DNA from: an uncultured Lachnospiraceae bacterium
Lineage (GTDB): Bacteria; Bacillota; Clostridia; Lachnospirales; Lachnospiraceae
Length of the DNA stretch: 61,048 nucleotides
Direction of reading: 5' to 3'
NCBI GenBank assembly: GCA_947593735.1
Contig: CANQDT010000013.1
Location: 1-61,048 of the forward strand
Shown here: piece by piece, positions 49,996 through 59,015 of the stretch
Numbering within the stretch: position 1 is the first letter of the stretch
Layout of the letters: each line of letters begins with the position of its first letter
The notes under the pieces: model-generated
Databases searched by the model: none
Told to the model about the DNA's origin: nothing
The model's input: only the letters and a program-made list of their open reading frames with translations
Made by a program: the position numbers and the translations under genes

Positions 49996-52425
49996 ATGAA
50001 TACACCGATTTCATGGATCAAAGCGTACGTTCCGGATCTGGACGTTGACGTACAGGAATATGTGGACGCCATGACGCTGTCCGGTTCCAATGTGGAAACG
50101 TATACGCAGATGGATAAAAATTTGGACCGGATCGTCGTTGGACGGATCGAAACGATTGAAAAGCACCCGGACGCCGACAAGCTGGTCGTCTGCCAGGTAG
50201 ACGTCGGAGCGGGGGAACCGATCCAGATCGTGACCGGCGCGCCGAATATCGCGGTGGGCAACGTGGTTCCGGTTGTCCTCGACGGCGGAAAAGTCGCGGG
50301 CGGACATGACGGCGGCGAATTGCCGGAAAATGGGATTAAGATCAAAAAAGGAAAGCTGCGCGGCGTGGTTTCCAATGGGATGATGTGCTCCATTGAGGAA
50401 TTGGGCAGCAGCAGGGAAATGTACCCGGAAGCGCCGGAAAACGGGATCTATATTTTCGGGGACGACGCCGGGGTCGCGCCGGGGGACGACGCCGTTGAAG
50501 CGCTCGGGCTTCACGACGCGGTCGTGGAGTTTGAGATCACAAGCAACCGCGTGGATTGTTTCAGCATGATCGGGATGGCGCGGGAAGCGGCAGCGACGTT
50601 CCGGAAGGAATTTCACGCGCCCGCCATTGCCGAGACGGGAAACGGCGAGAACGTCAGCGATTATATTCAGGTGGAAGTACAGGACCGGGATCTCTGCCCG
50701 CGCTATACGGCGCGCGTGGTCAAAAATATCAGACTTGCCCCGTCGCCGAAGTGGATGCAGAGGCGGCTCGCCGCTATGGGGATCCGCCCGATCAATAATA
50801 TCGTCGATATCACAAACTATGTGATGGAGGAATACGGACAGCCGATGCACGCGTATGACCTGGACACGATCGCCGGGCGCAGGATCGTTGTGCGCCGGGC
50901 GCAGGACGGGGATACGTTTGTCACGCTGGACGGTCAGACGAGGAAGCTGGACGCCGATGTCCTGATGATCTGCGACGCGGAAAAGGAAATCGGGCTTGCC
51001 GGTATCATGGGAGGGGAAAATTCCATGGTAACCGACCAGATGACGACGATGCTGTTTGAGGCGGCATGTTTTGACGGAACCAATATCCGGCTGTCGTCCA
51101 GGCGGATCGGGCTGCGGACAGACGCATCCGGCAAATTTGAGAAGGGAATCGAGCCGCAGCGCGCGCTGGACGCGATCAACCGGGCGTGCCAGCTGGTGGA
51201 AGAACTGGGCGCGGGCGAAGTCGTCGGAGGCGTGATCGACGTCTGCGAGCCGATCCAGCCCCTGACCAGGCTGCCGTTTGAGCCGGAACGCATGAACGCG
51301 CTTCTCGGCACGGATGTGGCTCCGGAAACGATGCTGGAATATTTCCGCCGCCTGGAGCTGGAATATGACGAAAAAACGAATGAAATCATTGTCCCGGCGT
51401 TCCGTCAGGATATCGGCTGTATGGCGGATTTGGCGGAGGAAGTCGCGAGATTCTACGGATATGACAACATTCCGACGACGCTGCCCCACGGGGAAGCGAC
51501 CGCCGGGAAGCTCTCGTTCAAAGGCAGGGTGGAAAATGTGGCGAGAGACGTGGCGGAACAGAACGGGTTCTGCGGCGGGATGTGCTATTCCTTTGAAAGC
51601 CCGAAGGTGTTTGATAAGCTGTTGATGCCGGAGGACGCGCCGGAGAGAAAGACGATCGTCCTGTCCAATCCGCTCGGGGAGGATTATTCGATCATGCGGA
51701 CGGTTCCTCTGAATGGAATGTTGACGTCGCTTGCGACCAACGCCAACCGCCGGAATAAGGACGTCCGCCTGTATGAACTCGGCAATGTATATCTTCCGAA
51801 AGAGCTGCCGCTTACCGAGCTGCCGGATGAAAAAATGGAGCTGACGCTGGGTATGTACGGACAGGGAGATTTCTTTACGCTGAAAGGCGTTGCCGAACAG
51901 CTGTTTGCCCGGCTCGGTCTGTCCGGGCACGAGACATATGAGCCGACGCGGGAGTATCCGTTCCTTCATCCGGGCAGGCAGGCGAGGATCATGCTGGACG
52001 GGACAGAGGCGGGATACCTCGGCCAGGTGCATCCGGAAGTATGCGACAATTATGATATGAAAGAGACGGCTTATCTGGCAGTGCTTCATATGGACGTGAT
52101 CACGGAGAACGCGACGTTTGACCGCAAATATGAAGGAATCGCGCGGTATCCTGCGATCACCCGCGATCTGAGCCTGCTGATGCCGAAAGAGATATTTGTC
52201 GGAGAGGTGGAAAAGGTGATCCGGAAAAAGGGCGGCGCCCTCCTGGAGAGCGTGAGCCTGTTTGACGTATACGAGGGTGACCGGATCGACGCCGGAATGA
52301 AGTCCGTCGCGTATTCGATGGTATTCCGCGCGAAAGACCGAAGCCTCGAAGCGGGGGACGTGAATCCGGTCGTGGAAAAAATACTCGCGGAGCTTGAGAA
52401 GATGGGGATCCAGATCCGTTCCTAA
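49996..52425 (+). CDS. pheT: Phenylalanine-tRNA ligase beta subunit
   Basis: 809 aa, standard length. Domains in order: an N-terminal EMAP-like tRNA-binding domain (about 40-150; VVGRIETIEKHPDADKL), the B3/B4 editing domain (about 210-390), B5 (about 405-475), a catalytic-like core (about 490-680) and a C-terminal FDX-ACB anticodon-binding domain (about 715-808; YPAITRDLSLLMPKEI). ATG at 49996 follows AGGAGGAG. No clear terminator is seen in the 150 bases downstream, where a TATAAT-like box (52535-52540) may be the -10 of the next gene. Confidence 0.96.
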   Translation: MNTPISWIKAYVPDLDVDVQEYVDAMTLSGSNVETYTQMDKNLDRIVVGRIETIEKHPDADKLVVCQVDVGAGEPIQIVTGAPNIAVGNVVPVVLDGGKVAGGHDGGELPENGIKIKKGKLRGVVSNGMMCSIEELGSSREMYPEAPENGIYIFGDDAGVAPGDDAVEALGLHDAVVEFEITSNRVDCFSMIGMAREAAATFRKEFHAPAIAETGNGENVSDYIQVEVQDRDLCPRYTARVVKNIRLAPSPKWMQRRLAAMGIRPINNIVDITNYVMEEYGQPMHAYDLDTIAGRRIVVRRAQDGDTFVTLDGQTRKLDADVLMICDAEKEIGLAGIMGGENSMVTDQMTTMLFEAACFDGTNIRLSSRRIGLRTDASGKFEKGIEPQRALDAINRACQLVEELGAGEVVGGVIDVCEPIQPLTRLPFEPERMNALLGTDVAPETMLEYFRRLELEYDEKTNEIIVPAFRQDIGCMADLAEEVARFYGYDNIPTTLPHGEATAGKLSFKGRVENVARDVAEQNGFCGGMCYSFESPKVFDKLLMPEDAPERKTIVLSNPLGEDYSIMRTVPLNGMLTSLATNANRRNKDVRLYELGNVYLPKELPLTELPDEKMELTLGMYGQGDFFTLKGVAEQLFARLGLSGHETYEPTREYPFLHPGRQARIMLDGTEAGYLGQVHPEVCDNYDMKETAYLAVLHMDVITENATFDRKYEGIARYPAITRDLSLLMPKEIFVGEVEKVIRKKGGALLESVSLFDVYEGDRIDAGMKSVAYSMVFRAKDRSLEAGDVNPVVEKILAELEKMGIQIRS

Positions 52426-52575
52426 TTGTTTTCTCTATATGTAAACAGCTATGGAGGAAGAAAAGGAACGGTTATTGAGTAAAAAATCCATGTTTTATAT
52501 CAATAAATCTATATTCATCCGGTCAGAAATATTTTATAATCATATTACATTTTATTATAACCAGGAGGGATGAAG

Positions 52576-54346
52576 ATGAAGAAATTGGTAAAACGGAAAC
52601 TTGCTTATGCACTGATCGCCGTTATGATGATTCCCACCGCGGGGGGGGGTGCGAGCCAGCGCCCTGGAAGCAGATAGCGTAACAATCCAGACACAGGAGA
52701 ACTGCGTTGTAACAACTGCCGCGGGTGACGATGCATCGGTAACGGTGACCATCAAGGCAAACGATGGGTATGAATTTGGAAAGCTGAACGTGAACGGCGT
52801 GACATTAAATCCGACGACGATCACGGATGACCGGACGGAAGCAACCTATGTGATCCGGGACGGCGAGTCCGCGACGGTGGAGGCATGGTGCGATCCGGAC
52901 AATCGGCTGGATCTGCAGGAAGCGACGGAGTATATGAGAGCGCTTGCCGAGAGCGGCATCAGGGCGCAGTCGATGCCGGCTGGATTTTTTGACAATGATG
53001 TAACGGTAACATATGATTATACCAGTTATCCGGGATGCGCTGTTTTTGATGCCGGATTTTTAAAGAAATACAAAGTAACGGACGTTATCACATATGCGAG
53101 ACAGAGCCATCCGGGACGGGCGCATCTGAAGATCTTCGGGACGGACACAATGGATCCGGGTCTGTTTACAACGGCGGATGGAGCGAACGCCGGAAATCTG
53201 ACGGCGCTGACGCATGGCAATGATGCGTTTTTCGGGACGGGTTCCTGGAATGATAACAAAGGTCAGAACTGGTTGACAGACAGCCCAAGGGGCGCTTATC
53301 AGGTCGATGAGAATCCGGGATTCCGCTATATTGTGATTGCGTCGGATCACCAGAGTATGCTGTCCCTGACAGAACTGAAACTCTGCGGGACTGTTCTGAC
53401 GACCGCGTCGGTCGGAGATGTGCTGGACGTCGAGGACGTGAAATATGCACAGGGAAGCAGAGGAACAAACCCGGAAGAAAACAGATATGATTTCGGTGTG
53501 GTCCAGAATGCCACAGACGATACGATGGGGCTGCTTGGAATGCGCGATGGAGATCCGGTGAACTTTCCGAGGATTAACGCGATCGACGCAATCGGCGCCG
53601 GATGGATCGGAAATGTCCAGACCGACGTATATGCGGCGGAAGCGGGACGTTACCGTGTTTCCATATTAGGAAGTTCCTCATCACAGAGAAGTTATAAGGT
53701 TACAGTTGGAGATTCTGTATATACGACGAACCAAAATGGAATTAACGGTGCCGGGACGGTGGCGAGCAAGCACACAGGGAGTGAATATGTTTATTATTAC
53801 TTCTGTGATGTTGATCTGAAAGAAGGGGTCAATCATATCACCATTACGGGGAATGATGCCGCTCCCAACTTTATGAGGATGGCAGTGACGGACATCCCGG
53901 CTGCGAAAACCTATCGGGTTACCGTGAAGGAAGAAGGTCAGGACGGAGACGGTACCGTTCTCGAAGTGGAGCAGGGCAAGATGGTTGCCTGCCACAGCGA
54001 TCATGAAGTCGCGTGGACGATCGGCGACGAGGTTCTCGCAATAGGAAAGAAATTCACTTATATCCCGACCGGCGACGTGACGATCGTCGCGAAGGAGGTT
54101 GCTCCGGAGATGAAAGCGCAGGGAATCGTGACAGACGGAAAAGTCGCAGAACAGAAATTTACTGTGACATTCGGAGAAAGCGTTACCGGCAATGTAACCT
54201 ATACGTTTGTCACAAGTGATAAGAAGGCGGCGGAAGTAACAGTTCCGGTCAATGAGTTTGCAGGCAATACGGTGGAATATACGATCACAGGAGCGGAAGA
54301 CAAGGATATCCAGTATGTGATCGCCAGAAAAGAAAAAGCAGAGTAA
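52576..54346 (+). CDS. Secreted multi-domain beta-rich surface protein, cassette copy 2, interrupted by a frameshift in a G9 tract
   Basis: ATG at 52576 follows AGGAGG and encodes a signal peptide start MKKLVKRKLAYALIAVMMIP. After a run of nine G (52641-52649) that frame stops at 52675. The long frame resumes at 52649 and runs to 54346. With eight G the two join as a normal signal peptide ending VRASA. The mature part (about 560 aa) has an N-terminal beta domain with two Cys, an F5/8-like domain, a CBM35-like sandwich, and two C-terminal domains shared with the protein at 27224-28744. It is followed by a 55-residue peptide gene, as in copy 1. Either this is a phase-variable off state or a sequencing error. 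Using GTG at 52649 alone would give a protein without a signal peptide. Confidence 0.75.
52641..52649 (+). repeat. Homopolymeric G9 tract in signal peptide coding region
   Basis: Nine consecutive G between the hydrophobic core and cleavage region of the signal peptide put the start codon out of frame with the rest of the gene. This is the classic sequence context for slipped-strand length change. Confidence 0.9.
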
Positions 54347-54359
54347 GGAGGAATGAGCC

Positions 54360-54527
54360 ATGAGGAAAGTATATGTTCGACCGGATATGGAGTCGGAAAA
54401 ATTTGAGTTGGAAGACATCATCACCGCGAGCGGGGCGAAGCCTCCGGTATCGCAAACAACGGAAATCAACCTGTCAAATGTGGAATGGAAAAGCGATGTG
54501 ACATTCGACGACAAATTCTTTGACTGA
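54360..54527 (+). CDS. 55-residue conserved peptide, cassette copy 2 (ITASG-type)
   Basis: ATG at 54360 follows TAAGGAGG, overlapping the upstream stop. It opens MRKVYVRPDMESEKFELED, has IITASG and PPV in the centre and ends KSDVTFDDKFFD. Relative to copy 1 (28758-28919) it is two residues longer; the changes cluster in the middle (QTTEINLSNVEW against SSIDLSDAKW). There is no signal peptide or membrane helix. Its function is unknown; the duplicated pairing with a secreted protein suggests a shared role. Confidence 0.75.
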   Translation: MRKVYVRPDMESEKFELEDIITASGAKPPVSQTTEINLSNVEWKSDVTFDDKFFD

Positions 54528-54618
54528 TCCTGACAGGGCTATATGGAAGCCACAAAGAGAAAGAACAGGATCCGGCTCTGATCGTTATCGGAGCGGCAAA
54601 CGACAGGAAAAATGATGA

Positions 54619-54677
54619 GAGAGACGGGAATCGTCTGGAACCCCGTATGGGATGTCCGGATCGGTTCCCGTTTTTTG
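54619..54677 (+). terminator. Terminator after cassette copy 2
   Basis: ACGGGAA (54624-54630) pairs with TTCCCGT (54665-54671), with extra pairing within, followed by a 6-T run. Confidence 0.7.
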
Positions 54678-54695
54678 ATCGCGGACAGGTTCTTC

Positions 54696-54724
54696 TTTAC
54701 ACTGTTGCTGCCGCGTGATATGAT
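54696..54724 (+). promoter_or_regulatory. SigA promoter of queA
   Basis: TTTACA at 54696-54701 and TATGAT at 54719-54724 have a 17-base spacer. Confidence 0.75.
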
Positions 54725-54756
54725 ACCGTGGAATAGAAATGATATGGAGAGACAGG

Positions 54757-55782
54757 ATGAAAACAAAGGATTTTTATTTTGAACTGCCAAAGGAACTGAT
54801 CGCGCAGGATCCGCTGGAAGACCGGTCGGCGTCCCGCCTTTTGGTTCTGGATAAAAAGACGGGGGCAATCGAACACAGGCATTTTGTTGATCTTCCGAAC
54901 TATCTGCGCGCGGGGGACTGCCTGGTCATCAATGATACAAAGGTCCTTCCGGCGCGGCTGATCGGGGAGAAGGAGGATACCGGCGCGGGAATCGATGTAT
55001 TGCTGCTGAAACGGAAGGAGCAGGATGTGTGGGAAACGCTCGTGAAACCGGGCAAAAAAATGAAACCGGGTGCGAAGGTTTCTTTCGGCGGCGGGCTTTT
55101 GCGGGGAACGGTGGTAGATATCGTCGAGGAAGGAAACCGCCTGATCCGGTTTGAGTATGAGGGGATTTTTGAAGAAGTCCTGGACGCGCTCGGTCAGATG
55201 CCGCTTCCTCCGTATATCACCCACCAGCTGAAGGATAAAAATCGTTATCAGACGGTATATGCCACTCATTCCGGCTCGGCTGCCGCGCCTACCGCGGGAC
55301 TCCATTTTACGGAGGAACTTCTTCGCCGGATAGAAGAAATGGGCGTGCGGATCGCGCGGATCACATTGCACGTCGGTCTTGGCACGTTCCGACCTGTCAA
55401 GGTCGATAATATTCTGGATCACCATATGCATGCGGAATTTTATCAGATTACGGAGCAAGCGGCGGACGTGATCAATACTGCCAGACAGAGCGGATGCCGT
55501 ATTATTTCTGTGGGGACGACAAGCACCCGTACCCTGGAAACGGTTGCGGATGAGCACGGCTTTGTCCGTGCTTGCAGCGGATGGACCGATATTTTCCTGT
55601 ATCCGGGATATGAGTTCCGCGCCATCGACGGTCTGATCACAAACTTCCATCTGCCGGAATCCACGCTGCTGATGCTGGTGTCCGCGCTGGCGGGAACCGA
55701 CCATGTCCTGGCAGCCTATGAGGAGGCTGTCCGGGAAAAATACCGGTTTTTTTCATTTGGGGATGCTATGTTTATTTTGTGA
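54757..55782 (+). CDS. queA: S-adenosylmethionine:tRNA ribosyltransferase-isomerase
   Basis: 341 aa. It makes epoxyqueuosine in the anticodon of tRNAs for Asn, Asp, His and Tyr. Family blocks: [19 protein letters not shown] at the start, [50 protein letters not shown] and the end [19 protein letters not shown] at 54757 follows GGAGAG; an upstream codon at 54739 is unsupported. The gene is complete, so the neighbouring element has not cut it. Confidence 0.95.
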   Translation: MKTKDFYFELPKELIAQDPLEDRSASRLLVLDKKTGAIEHRHFVDLPNYLRAGDCLVINDTKVLPARLIGEKEDTGAGIDVLLLKRKEQDVWETLVKPGKKMKPGAKVSFGGGLLRGTVVDIVEEGNRLIRFEYEGIFEEVLDALGQMPLPPYITHQLKDKNRYQTVYATHSGSAAAPTAGLHFTEELLRRIEEMGVRIARITLHVGLGTFRPVKVDNILDHHMHAEFYQITEQAADVINTARQSGCRIISVGTTSTRTLETVADEHGFVRACSGWTDIFLYPGYEFRAIDGLITNFHLPESTLLMLVSALAGTDHVLAAYEEAVREKYRFFSFGDAMFIL

Positions 55783-55863
55783 CCCAAAATTCGCTTTTTG
55801 TAAAGTAATTAGTTTCCTCATCATGGGCGGTCAAATTACTCATTTAGCATCAGAATTATGCAG

Positions 55864-55896
55864 AAGCTGGGAGCCTGCGGGTTCCCGGCTTTTTTG
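55864..55896 (+). terminator. Terminator after queA
   Basis: AGCTGGGAGCC and GGGTTCCCGGCT form an imperfect stem followed by six T. It is probably the last host feature before the integrated element. Confidence 0.75.
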
Positions 55897-55937
55897 AATG
55901 GCAAAAAATGCGGAAAACCTATTGACTAGGTAGGAGA

Positions 55938-56075
55938 TTGTGGTATTGTACGTTCACGATAAATCAAACAAAAAGCACCGCCAAGGATGTAACGGATGCG
56001 AACAAGGTACGCCATGAGAAGTACGGTTACTGGACGGCAGCAATCTTCGAGGGAGAAGCCAAAGTATCGTTATAA
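55938..56075 (+). other. Possible 45-residue ORF or gene fragment at the element edge
   Basis: An open frame from TTG at 55938 to TAA at 56073 encodes a peptide containing TAKDVTDANKVRHEKYGYWT and ending EGEAKVSL. AGGAG lies close upstream, but a TTGACT-16-TATTGT promoter-like pair (55922-55949) overlaps the start, so the two readings conflict. It looks like the remnant or short form of a phage protein. Besides this, the 356 bases between queA and the recombinase hold only the queA terminator and the recombinase terminator. Confidence 0.35.
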
Positions 56076-56105
56076 ATGATATGGAGGAGAATATGGATAC
56101 AGAAT

Positions 56106-56137
56106 AAAAGCCGGAGCGATAGATGCCCCGACTTTTA
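56106..56137 (-). terminator. Terminator of the recombinase operon
   Basis: On the minus strand AAAAGTCGGGGC and GCTCCGGCTTTT form 12 pairs including two G-U pairs, around a 7-base loop. The pairing is complete only in minus-strand RNA. Confidence 0.7.
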
Positions 56138-57853
56138 TTATTTTGGTACGAACGTATGAGATAGTCCGTTTTTGAATATTATTTGTTTGACCCGTCCGGT
56201 GTCCATTATGATGCTGTCGATGATGCTCCTCACGAACGTCTTTATGACTGCTGTATCCACGGAGGTAGCCAGACGCTTGTACGAAACGTAGTTCCGGTCG
56301 GTCAGTTTCTGAGCAATGATGAACTCGGAAGCTCTGCGAACAAATTCTTCATCTGATACGGATTGAATCCATTCATCAGAATTTGAGAACCCTATCTGCT
56401 CGTTTATTTCATCCAAGAAGTTGGTTAGTTTTGCTTTCTGTATGATGAACTCCGATTCGGACATGGCATCCTCGGAGTATAGATACAGATTAGTGAGTCG
56501 GTCCAAGGCCCTTTCGGTTTTCTGTTTTTCCTTCCTCAACCTCGTCAGTTCTGATATGACTTTTTTCTTTTTGATCTTTGCGGACTTCCCGAACACGGCT
56601 CCCTTTATTTTCCCAGATGAGAGCATATTGAAAAGATCGTTTAGTCCGTCCCGGTCGATGTGGTCTATGTACAGGAATGTATCCCCGGTCAGCAGAGCCG
56701 ATTGCAGTTCCTCCGGGGAATGGATGTCCGCAAAGCGGTTTTGGGCGTTCAGCATATTTAGCACATAGTTGAACACGAACTCTCCCACGATTGGGTCTGA
56801 AGTAATCTTGCCGTCGCAGGCGGTAGCCAGTTTCCTGCGGGTGGGGCAGATGTACTTTGAATATTGCCAGTCCTTTTTAGCCGCTTCGGGAGTAGCACCC
56901 ATAGCAGCGCCGCAGTTACCGCAGAACAGGAGACCGGCGAACACATGGACATACTTGTCCGATTTGTAGGTGTTCCGCTTGCGGTCAAGGCGTTTGTTGG
57001 CATCGAGTAATGATATTACACGCTTTTTCTGTTCTCTCGTTACGATTGGGATATGGTGGTCACTGACCGTTATCCATTCGGATTCGTCCTTGACCTTTTG
57101 CCGGTCGCCCTCCTTGAGGACGTTGTACCGGTAGTCCCCGCAGTAAAAGACATTATGAAGGATTATGTGCAGCGACACCGGATTCCAGAGGTTCCCGGCA
57201 CGAGTCCTCAGGCCTCTCTCATTCAGCATCCGGGACTCCCGGACCAGAGACCGCATATCCTCATACGAATCGTGAATGAGCCGGACCACATCTGCCTCCG
57301 TCTCGTTTAGGGAAAATTTCTTGGTCTCGATGTCGTAGTTGTATCCGTACGGAACCCTGCCGCCGTTCCACAGTCCGTTCGACGCACGGGAAATCATGGT
57401 GGCAGTCACACGCTCCGAGGTCATGTTCCGCTCCAATTCGGCGAACACGAGGATTATCTTGAGCATCGCCTCGCCCATCGCCGTTGATGTATCGAACTGC
57501 TCGTTTTTGGAGACGAAAATCACGCCTAGGTCCTTGAGCTCCTTGTACATCGTTGCGAAGTCGAGGAGGTTTCGGGATATGCGGTCAATCTTCCATACCA
57601 GAAGGTGTGTGAACACACCATTCCGTATCTGTGACATCATCTCTTGGTATTTGGGTCTGTCCGTATTCTTCCCGGAATACCCTGCATCCTCGAAGATTAC
57701 ATAATCCTCTGTGTTCAGCATCAGTTTCGCATACGCAACCAAATCCTGCCGCTGCATTGGCAGCGAGTCCTTGTCAACTTGATAGGTAGTAGAAACACGG
57801 ACATATATGGCAACCCTGTTAAAAGAGGCAGGAGCCGTTTCTTTTTGAGCCAT
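56138..57853 (-). CDS. Large serine recombinase (integrase)
   Basis: 571 aa. The N-terminal resolvase domain has the nucleophile S21 in AIYVRVST, then the conserved VWKIDRISRN and ERNMTSERV segments (about 10-165). A recombinase domain follows (about 190-290), then a zinc ribbon with CGNCG and a second Cys pair near CPTRRKLATAC, and a coiled coil (about 435-480). This is the architecture of phage and ICE integrases that act between short attB/attP sites without host factors. ATG at 57853 follows GGAGGG. It is last in a minus-strand operon behind the repressor and the 57891 gene. Confidence 0.93.
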   Translation of the reverse strand: MAQKETAPASFNRVAIYVRVSTTYQVDKDSLPMQRQDLVAYAKLMLNTEDYVIFEDAGYSGKNTDRPKYQEMMSQIRNGVFTHLLVWKIDRISRNLLDFATMYKELKDLGVIFVSKNEQFDTSTAMGEAMLKIILVFAELERNMTSERVTATMISRASNGLWNGGRVPYGYNYDIETKKFSLNETEADVVRLIHDSYEDMRSLVRESRMLNERGLRTRAGNLWNPVSLHIILHNVFYCGDYRYNVLKEGDRQKVKDESEWITVSDHHIPIVTREQKKRVISLLDANKRLDRKRNTYKSDKYVHVFAGLLFCGNCGAAMGATPEAAKKDWQYSKYICPTRRKLATACDGKITSDPIVGEFVFNYVLNMLNAQNRFADIHSPEELQSALLTGDTFLYIDHIDRDGLNDLFNMLSSGKIKGAVFGKSAKIKKKKVISELTRLRKEKQKTERALDRLTNLYLYSEDAMSESEFIIQKAKLTNFLDEINEQIGFSNSDEWIQSVSDEEFVRRASEFIIAQKLTDRNYVSYKRLATSVDTAVIKTFVRSIIDSIIMDTGRVKQIIFKNGLSHTFVPK

Positions 57854-57890
57854 TTAATATCCCTCCAACTTAAAATGGATGTCCGAGGCA

Positions 57891-58412
57891 TCAGACACCC
57901 ATTGCTTTGTTTATAGCATCCGTAATACCGTAATAGTCTGCCTGCCATACTCCAAGGTCTGTCAGTTTCGGAAGTGTGATCGACTCCGGTTTCTTTTCCG
58001 GCAGAGCAGCAGCGGGTAGCACGAAAAATTCCCAAAGGTCGAGATTGAGCGGATTTTGGGATGCCGTTTCAGCCTTGTAAATGCAGAACACATAGACATC
58101 TGTATTCCAAGACGGAACGGAAAATGAAATATGAGATGGATTCTCACCGTCATCAGACTGAAGATATGACGCAGAGTCGATTTGAACCCGGTATCCGTCT
58201 TCGGTAAGCAGGTCGTACGGTTTCCCCATCCCGCCCTTGTCCTGCGGACGGAAGTCAGACAATCCGATGGACGAGGCTACTATGAATTTTGAGAGAACCG
58301 TTCTCCGTTGACTGTCAAGGAAATCTGGATGAGACCATCTCCAAAAATCAGTCATCGTTATGCTGATTTCTTCTCCGTTTACTATGAAATGTTCGTTTCC
58401 GGTATAAAGCAT
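57891..58412 (-). CDS. PD-(D/E)XK-like protein with altered active site, unknown role
   Basis: 173 aa, cytoplasmic. It belongs to a group of mobile-element proteins with an N-terminal ITMTDFWRWSHPDFLDSQRR block, a region YDLLTEDGYRVQIDSASYLQ and a C-terminal NPLNLDLWEFFVLP. From memory, related proteins carry an Asp followed by E-x-K in the middle, as in restriction-like nucleases. Here that segment reads QID, so it may be catalytically dead. It sits between the repressor and the integrase, where it may help element maintenance or defence. The assignment rests on motif memory only. Confidence 0.55.
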   Translation of the reverse strand: MLYTGNEHFIVNGEEISITMTDFWRWSHPDFLDSQRRTVLSKFIVASSIGLSDFRPQDKGGMGKPYDLLTEDGYRVQIDSASYLQSDDGENPSHISFSVPSWNTDVYVFCIYKAETASQNPLNLDLWEFFVLPAAALPEKKPESITLPKLTDLGVWQADYYGITDAINKAMGV

Positions 58413-58439
58413 CTCTCCCTGTCCTCTCTATGTATTCTG

Positions 58440-58811
58440 TCAGACTGATAACCTTTTTTCTCCCTCAAACTCATCGGGCATGGCGGCAATCATTCCGTCC
58501 GCATACAAGAGGAGTTTGTCTTGGAGTATCGGAGTCAGTTTTCTGAATTTTTTTAGACATTGACGTTCTTTCTGGTTGGAAATTTCCAATGATTCCCCGG
58601 CAGGACTTTTGAAATCCTCCCCACGCACAATGTAGTCGAGAGACACATCGAAATAATCTGCGAATTTTACTATTACGTCAAGGGAGGGGCTGCCCTTCCC
58701 CTTTTTCCAGTCAGTAAAAGAGGAACCGGAGATACCGAGTTCCCTCGTTATCTGGGCTGGTTTTAAATTTTGTTCATCCATGAGTTTTAGCAGTCTGTTT
58801 ACGATCGTCAT
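58440..58811 (-). CDS. XRE/CI-like repressor
   Basis: 123 aa. ATG at 58811 follows GGAGGTG. An N-terminal helix-turn-helix domain (about 3-62; ITRELGISGSSFTDWKKGKGSPSLDVIVKFADYFDVS) is followed by a short C-terminal helical region. There is no LexA-like peptidase domain, so induction would not be by self-cleavage. It heads the minus-strand unit repressor-57891-integrase. Its own coding sequence contains a perfect copy of the candidate operator (58576-58589). Confidence 0.87.
   Translation of the reverse strand: MTIVNRLLKLMDEQNLKPAQITRELGISGSSFTDWKKGKGSPSLDVIVKFADYFDVSLDYIVRGEDFKSPAGESLEISNQKERQCLKKFRKLTPILQDKLLLYADGMIAAMPDEFEGEKRLSV
58576..58589. promoter_or_regulatory. Candidate operator O3 inside the repressor gene
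   Basis: TTGGAAATTTCCAA is a perfect 6-2-6 palindrome with the same half-sites as O1. Confidence 0.5.
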
Positions 58812-58833
58812 TTCAGACACCTCCAGAAAATTT

Positions 58834-58847
58834 TTAGAAAATTCCAA
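58834..58847. promoter_or_regulatory. Candidate operator O2
   Basis: TTAGAAAATTCCAA has the same 6-2-6 layout as O1 with one changed base. Its centre lies 30 bp (about three helical turns) from O1. Confidence 0.55.
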
Positions 58848-58855
58848 ATTACATA

Positions 58856-58884
58856 TTGACTTTTTGGAAGTTTCCAATTAGAAT
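58856..58884 (+). promoter_or_regulatory. Early (rightward) promoter of the element
   Basis: TTGACT at 58856-58861 and TAGAAT at 58879-58884 have a 17-base spacer, and the spacer contains operator O1. On the other strand the O1 arm TTGGAA (58877-58872) can serve as -35 with TGTAAT 18 bases on, for the repressor gene. Confidence 0.75.
58864..58877. promoter_or_regulatory. Candidate operator O1 in the early promoter spacer
   Basis: TTGGAAGTTTCCAA is a perfect 6-2-6 palindrome lying between the -35 and -10 of the early promoter, as expected of a repressor site. Confidence 0.7.
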
Positions 58885-58946
58885 GTAGTTGTGAATTAAA
58901 TATCACTAGCATATTAGGCAAAGCAATATTATCACGAAATAATACA

Positions 58947-58985
58947 TTACATTTCACATTTTAGCATTGTTTTGACGAAATGTAA
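58947..58985. promoter_or_regulatory. Inverted repeat in the early leader
   Basis: TTACATTTC and GAAATGTAA are perfect 9-bp arms with a 21-base spacer, just upstream of the small HTH gene. It may be an operator for that protein or an mRNA hairpin. Confidence 0.45.
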
Positions 58986-59015
58986 ATTACAAAGCGTGAT
59001 AGAAAGGGGGAAACA

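Noticed and set aside
50011-52089. 692-codon open frame on the minus strand
   Set aside because: Fully antisense to pheT; composition is the mirror of a real gene and no family features are seen.
55783-56137. tRNA gene or direct repeat as attachment site
   Set aside because: No tRNA-like fold or CCA end is visible, and the right end needed to see a direct repeat is outside the window.
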